In this document: positions 23,316 to 26,104 of the stretch, piece by piece
How positions within the stretch are numbered: the stretch's first letter is position 1
How the letters are laid out: every line of letters starts with the position of its first letter
IMG/VR virus record: IMGVR_UViG_3300018481_000066
Location: 1 to 26,104 of that record
Reading direction: 5' to 3' (one strand)
Source: a virus
DNA length: 26,104 nucleotides
Notes under the pieces: model-generated
What the model saw: only the letters and a program-made list of their open reading frames with translations
Told to the model about the DNA's origin: nothing
Databases searched by the model: none
Position numbers and translations under genes: made by a program

Positions 23316-23691
23316 GTTCGATCACCGCCGTGATGAGGGTCACCTGCTTGCCAACCTCAAGCATATTGTCGTCGAGGCAGATTTCGTAATCGTTGCCATC
23401 GTCGATGGTCAGATCAATGCCGACACTCAGGTTGTCGATCACGAGGTTGCCGGAGCCATCGGTGATGGTGCCAACGGTCGAGGTGCCCGCGATGGCCACG
23501 AACGTCGATGTCGGCGCGCACAGCTGCAGATCGTCACCGACCAGATAGAACGACGGCTTGGTCAGGAGGAACGTCGCCAGCACATTGCGATCCACGTCGC
23601 GCAGCTCGATGGTGCCCGGACCGTTGCCGCCATCGATGGAGTCCAGCACCGCCTTCATGCGCAGGCGTCGGACTGTCATAGAATAATCCAT
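23308..23691 (-). CDS. Beta-rich small virion protein, unknown function
   Basis: This 127-residue protein starts at an ATG overlapping the DUF4054-like stop as TAATG; an ATG four codons later (MTVRRLRMKAVLDS) is a good alternative and I see no strong Shine-Dalgarno for either. It is rich in short strands (TIELRDVDRNVLATFLLT, FVAIAGTSTVGTITDGSGNLVIDNLSVGIDLTIDDGNDYEICLDD). No family is recognised. Position among connector genes suggests a neck or decoration protein. Confidence 0.6.
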   Translation of the reverse strand: MDYSMTVRRLRMKAVLDSIDGGNGPGTIELRDVDRNVLATFLLTKPSFYLVGDDLQLCAPTSTFVAIAGTSTVGTITDGSGNLVIDNLSVGIDLTIDDGNDYEICLDDNMLEVGKQVTLITAVIEHG

Positions 23692-24164
23692 TAGACCACC
23701 GCCACGTGTGCGACGTTCCGCCTGCGGAACGCCAAATACATTTGACCGTATGGCGTGGATTCCCAAAACTCGGAAGACGCCGCCGTCGAGCCGCCGCTGG
23801 AAGTCTTTGGCTGTTCTGTTCCGACCCGCTCGTAGCTCACCTGCCGGTCGCGAAACCGGACCGACTTGACCCAGATTGTCCCGACCTCGGGATCAACCAC
23901 GCCGCCGCCGCCTAGGCCGCCTTCGCCGCTGATCTCACCTCCGCTCGCCTGATCGTGCAGCGAGAGGAAGTGAGCAGCGGCGTACATGGCGGCGATCTTG
24001 GCATCGGTGAACCACCAGAACGCGGGGTCCACCCAGAGCATGCCAATATCGAGGTAGAGCTGGACTCGCTCGTCGCTCACGCCGGAGAATTCCGGGAAAG
24101 CGGCCCGGAATTCCTCGACGGTCGGCGGCAGCGTCGGGTTGATGGTCGTCGTGGTGACGTGCAT
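23691..24164 (-). CDS. Head-tail adaptor, DUF4054-like
   Basis: This 157-residue protein carries VEEFRAAFPEFSGVSDERVQLYLDIGMLWV (about 17-46), the DUF4054-type opening (FR..FPEF..VSD..I...L), and then KIAAMYAAAHFLSLHDQASGG, which matches the second helix that precedes the flexible loop. A Gly-rich loop and DPEVGTIWVKSVRFRDRQVSYERVG follow, then SEFWESTPYGQMYLAFRRRNV, the terminal YGxxYLxLxR motif typical of this family. These proteins form the adaptor ring below the portal. It starts 4 bases after the 129-aa gene and ends in TAATG with the next. Confidence 0.8.
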   Translation of the reverse strand: MHVTTTTINPTLPPTVEEFRAAFPEFSGVSDERVQLYLDIGMLWVDPAFWWFTDAKIAAMYAAAHFLSLHDQASGGEISGEGGLGGGGVVDPEVGTIWVKSVRFRDRQVSYERVGTEQPKTSSGGSTAASSEFWESTPYGQMYLAFRRRNVAHVAVV

Positions 24165-24168
24165 GGGC

Positions 24169-24558
24169 TTACCGCTTGTGCGGGGTTCGCTTGTCGTCGT
24201 CGTCGTCGTCCTTCTTGCCGTATGCCTTCTGCTTCTCCTGCCGCTCCTTCTCGGTCTGCGGCGTCACCTGCATTTGCGGTGGCACCGTGCCCGGAACAGG
24301 AACTGGCGGCTCGGTGGACTGCGCGGGCATCTCCTCGCCTTCCTCCTTCTTGTCCTTCTTCGCCTTCACGCCGCCGTGGCTGCCGGAAAGCTCGAAGGGC
24401 TTGGGGTCGTCCGAGTTCTCCAGAGACTGCTGCAGATTTTTGAAATCCGCCTCGGTCATGTTGAACTCCTTCTCCTCGCCCGGATGCACGACGACCTGCC
24501 CGCCGTCCTCGGTGAAGAAGCCGCGCGGCTGCCCGCCGGTGTTTTTGACTTTGGCCAT
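24169..24558 (-). CDS. Charged small protein downstream of capsid gene, unknown function
   Basis: This 129-residue protein has an AGGAGG Shine-Dalgarno before ATG 24558. The first 50 residues look folded (GGQPRGFFTEDGGQVVVHPGEEKEF, then a MTEADFKNLQQSLE helix). The rest is Lys/Glu/Pro-rich (AKKDKKEEGEEMP, VPVPGTVPPQ) and ends with six Asp in a row coded by a GAC/GTC-type triplet run (24193-24210). No family is recognised. Its location between the capsid and the adaptor suggests a head-associated or assembly protein. Confidence 0.6.
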   Translation of the reverse strand: MAKVKNTGGQPRGFFTEDGGQVVVHPGEEKEFNMTEADFKNLQQSLENSDDPKPFELSGSHGGVKAKKDKKEEGEEMPAQSTEPPVPVPGTVPPQMQVTPQTEKERQEKQKAYGKKDDDDDDKRTPHKR

Positions 24559-24609
24559 ATTGGCCCTCCTGTGTTTTGTTGAACGGTTTCAGTCGGTTCA
24601 GTTAATTCG

Positions 24610-24636
24610 CCGGTTCGCGCTATTTACGCGAACTGG
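24610..24636 (-). promoter_or_regulatory. Stem-loop after the major capsid gene
   Basis: On the minus strand, 7 bases past the capsid stop, CCAGTTCGCG (24636-24627) pairs with CGCGAACCGG (24619-24610) across a 7-base loop (TAAATAG); only the third pair is mismatched. No T run follows, so it is not a classical terminator. It could slow decay of the capsid mRNA or mark an RNase processing site. It lies in the 85-base gap before the next gene, whose AGGAGG site is farther downstream. Confidence 0.6.
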
Positions 24637-24643
24637 TGTTTTC

Positions 24644-25600
24644 TCAGATTCCGTCGAGATAACGCATCGCGGCGGGCAACCTGATCTCGACGCCGCCGAG
24701 CCGGAAGATTCCGGGCACGTCGAACACCAAAGGACCACGCTGCCAGACCGGCAGGAAGCGATGCGGCATCGGAATCCACATCTTCAGCACCTGCGGATCG
24801 CGGCGGTAGGCCACCATGCGCGAGATACCGCCGAGCCCTGCGGTCTCCAGTCCGCGCACGCCAGCGAGCGTGATCGGGCGTCCGGTCTGCACCGTCAGCA
24901 CGTTGTACTGCTTGATCCAGTCGAGCAGCGTCATCGACGAATACTCGATGATGCGTCCGGCCAGACCGACCAGCACCGCTGGCGGCAACAGGATCGTGTC
25001 GGCGTAGTACAGCCAGTTGGTGCCGGTCGCGATGCCCATCATGGCGCTATTGATGTCGCGAATGACCTGCTGGTTGGTCTTGCTGGCGAACGTGGTTGCG
25101 CCCGCAGCGCCATCCGCCGGTGCCGTTGTCGCGGTGACCAGCGAGCTGTTGATCAGCCCCTGCATTGCCTTCGGCACCGAGCCGCGCAGCGCAAGGTTGT
25201 CAACGAACTCCTCGTAGGCCCTGCGGCAGGCTGATGCCTTGTCTGCCGTAAGGTTGAGGCCCGGCGTGTTCATCGCCGACGCCACCTCCTCCAAAGTATA
25301 GCGATAGCCGATGGCCGCCATCTCGATGCCGCGCTCGAACTTCTCGCGCGCCAGCTCGGCAATCGGAACGTCGAGAGCCGCGTGGTGAAACCAATCAGCG
25401 CGGCCCATCATGTCGGCGCTGAAGTAGGTTATGCTTTTAACCCACTCGTTGCCCGTCGCGGTATCGACCGGCACAAGGTCCGGATACTGCACGTCGGGGT
25501 ATTGCATTTTGACCACCGTGGATTCGATGGCCGTGGTCTGGTTGACGACAAAGTTGTACGCAGTCTGCTGCGCATCTCTGCCAAACATATGATAATTCAT
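24644..25600 (-). CDS. Major capsid protein, DUF2184-like
   Basis: This 318-residue protein would form the head shell. The DUF2184 major-capsid family typically has about 300-330 residues. Supporting features are FVVNQTTAIESTVVKMQYPDVQYPDLVPVDTATGNEWVKSITYFSADMMGRADWFHHAALDVPIAE (about 17-80), a helix TLEEVASAMNTPGLNLTADKASACRRAYEEFVDNLALRG, NWLYYADTILLPPAVLVGLAG, and the C-terminal region with WIPMPHRFLPVWQRGPLVFDVPGIFRLGGVEIRLPAAMRYLDGI. The last few residues match the RxP..xxYxxGI family ending. An AGGAGG Shine-Dalgarno precedes the ATG. No scaffold or protease is visible in the window. A stem-loop follows the stop. Confidence 0.88.
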   Translation of the reverse strand: MNYHMFGRDAQQTAYNFVVNQTTAIESTVVKMQYPDVQYPDLVPVDTATGNEWVKSITYFSADMMGRADWFHHAALDVPIAELAREKFERGIEMAAIGYRYTLEEVASAMNTPGLNLTADKASACRRAYEEFVDNLALRGSVPKAMQGLINSSLVTATTAPADGAAGATTFASKTNQQVIRDINSAMMGIATGTNWLYYADTILLPPAVLVGLAGRIIEYSSMTLLDWIKQYNVLTVQTGRPITLAGVRGLETAGLGGISRMVAYRRDPQVLKMWIPMPHRFLPVWQRGPLVFDVPGIFRLGGVEIRLPAAMRYLDGI

Positions 25601-25653
25601 CTTCCGCCTCCTGACGGTTTGATGCTGGTTGAAAGAACGTCGGGATGACGTGC

Positions 25654-26104
25654 TTAACGCTGGATGCCCAACTGGACGACGTTGAGTTCGTTGGCGGGAC
25701 GCGAGTACTTCCAGCGCGCGCCGACAACCGGACCGATGCCGCCGGTGTTAGTGAGAACACCGTCAGCCGCACCAAAGTGAACAGGATCGCCCGCCGCCGT
25801 GATGACCGTCGCGGTGGCGAAAATTTCGCCCTTGGTCAGCACGCCGATGTTCGAGTACTGCGGATAGACACCGTCGGCCAGCGCCGAGCCGACCGGGTTG
25901 ACCAGCGTCGGATCGAGAATGCTGATGCCGACAAATCCGACGACAGTGCCGCCAAGCGAGCAATCGATGTCGGCAGCGACCGACTGCGACACCGCACGCG
26001 CCGGAGGGATGCCCGCAGCGGTGGCCACCGAACGCGTTACCGCGTTGTAATCCACCATGCGGTTGATCATGCCCGGAAGGCCTTGCCGCATCTGTTCCGG
26101 GAAT
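25654..26104 (-). CDS. Structural cement/capsid decoration protein, 5'-truncated
   Basis: The frame stays open to the right edge. The first visible ATG is at 26091, but the residues before it (FPEQ) join naturally to MRQGLPGMINRM, so the real start is probably beyond the window. About 150 residues are visible. The pattern (GLPGMI...YNAVTRSVATAAGIPPARAVSQSV, GTVVGFVGISILDP, YPQYSNIGVLTKGEIFATATV, GARWKYSRPANELNVVQL) matches structural cement proteins that sit on the head surface just upstream of DUF2184-type capsid genes. It is 53 bases upstream of the capsid gene. Confidence 0.75.
   Translation of the reverse strand, partial: FPEQMRQGLPGMINRMVDYNAVTRSVATAAGIPPARAVSQSVAADIDCSLGGTVVGFVGISILDPTLVNPVGSALADGVYPQYSNIGVLTKGEIFATATVITAAGDPVHFGAADGVLTNTGGIGPVVGARWKYSRPANELNVVQLGIQR

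Noticed and set aside
24193-24210. Triplet run encoding six Asp
   Set aside because: A 3-nt unit stays in frame and fits the surrounding acidic, disordered tail; there is no sign of phase variation.
1-26104. CRISPR arrays, tRNA genes, integrase or attachment sites, reverse transcriptase or diversity-generating repeats
   Set aside because: No repeated spacer pattern, tRNA-like fold, recombinase motif or template/variable repeat pair was noticed on reading; the fibre tip has no paired repeat or RT gene nearby.

Overview
The window is a late (structural plus lysis) module of a contractile-tailed, P2/Mu-type myophage or prophage. No bacterial housekeeping gene, integrase, tRNA or rRNA is visible. 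Base composition is high in G+C (about 60-65% in most stretches I sampled by hand). A high-GC proteobacterial host, perhaps alphaproteobacterial, is plausible, but that is inference; no gene fixes the host.

Nearly everything is one long leftward (minus-strand) gene train, so it is best read from the right edge to the left. (1) Head, 26104-24169: a cement/decoration protein running off the right edge, a DUF2184-type major capsid protein and a small charged protein. (2) Connector/neck, 24164-21345: a DUF4054-type head-tail adaptor, two small beta-rich proteins, a candidate tail terminator, and a tail-completion-like protein carrying a Cys/His motif. (3) Baseplate, 21348-17301: V (spike), a small unknown, W (gp25-like), J and an enlarged I. 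(4) Distal tail, 17286-11822: a 789-aa structural protein, a 154-aa protein, the tail fibre, its probable assembly chaperone and a 97-aa protein. (5) Tail shaft, 11799-4508: sheath, tube, a 53-aa ORF, the tail assembly chaperone, a 1064-aa tape measure, two small proteins and U. (6) Tail tip, 4508-2741: X and D. (7) Lysis, 2731-1275: amidase, GH24 lysozyme and a two-TM holin candidate, closed by a strong intrinsic terminator at 1214-1248. The order V-W-J-I-H-G-FI-FII-E-T-U-X-D closely follows P2. Terminase, portal and any head protease must lie beyond the right edge.

The genes are tightly packed. Many stop/start pairs overlap as ATGA, GTGA, TGATG or TAATG, which implies translational coupling in a polycistronic late mRNA. 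The two largest gaps follow the sheath and capsid genes, and each holds an RNA stem-loop starting 3 to 7 nt past the stop codon.

On the plus strand, bases 1-933 hold the 3' part of a convergent phage gene. A second coupled ORF (933-1352) may follow it and would run antisense through the late terminator into the holin gene.

The most unusual items are: a tape measure carrying both a lysozyme-like and an L,D-transpeptidase-like domain behind a glycine-rich linker; a sheath with a roughly 150-residue insertion resembling phage decoration modules; a branched RNA structure with a U tract between sheath and tube; a connector protein with a CxxC...HPNCxC motif; and a locally low-GC fibre tip.
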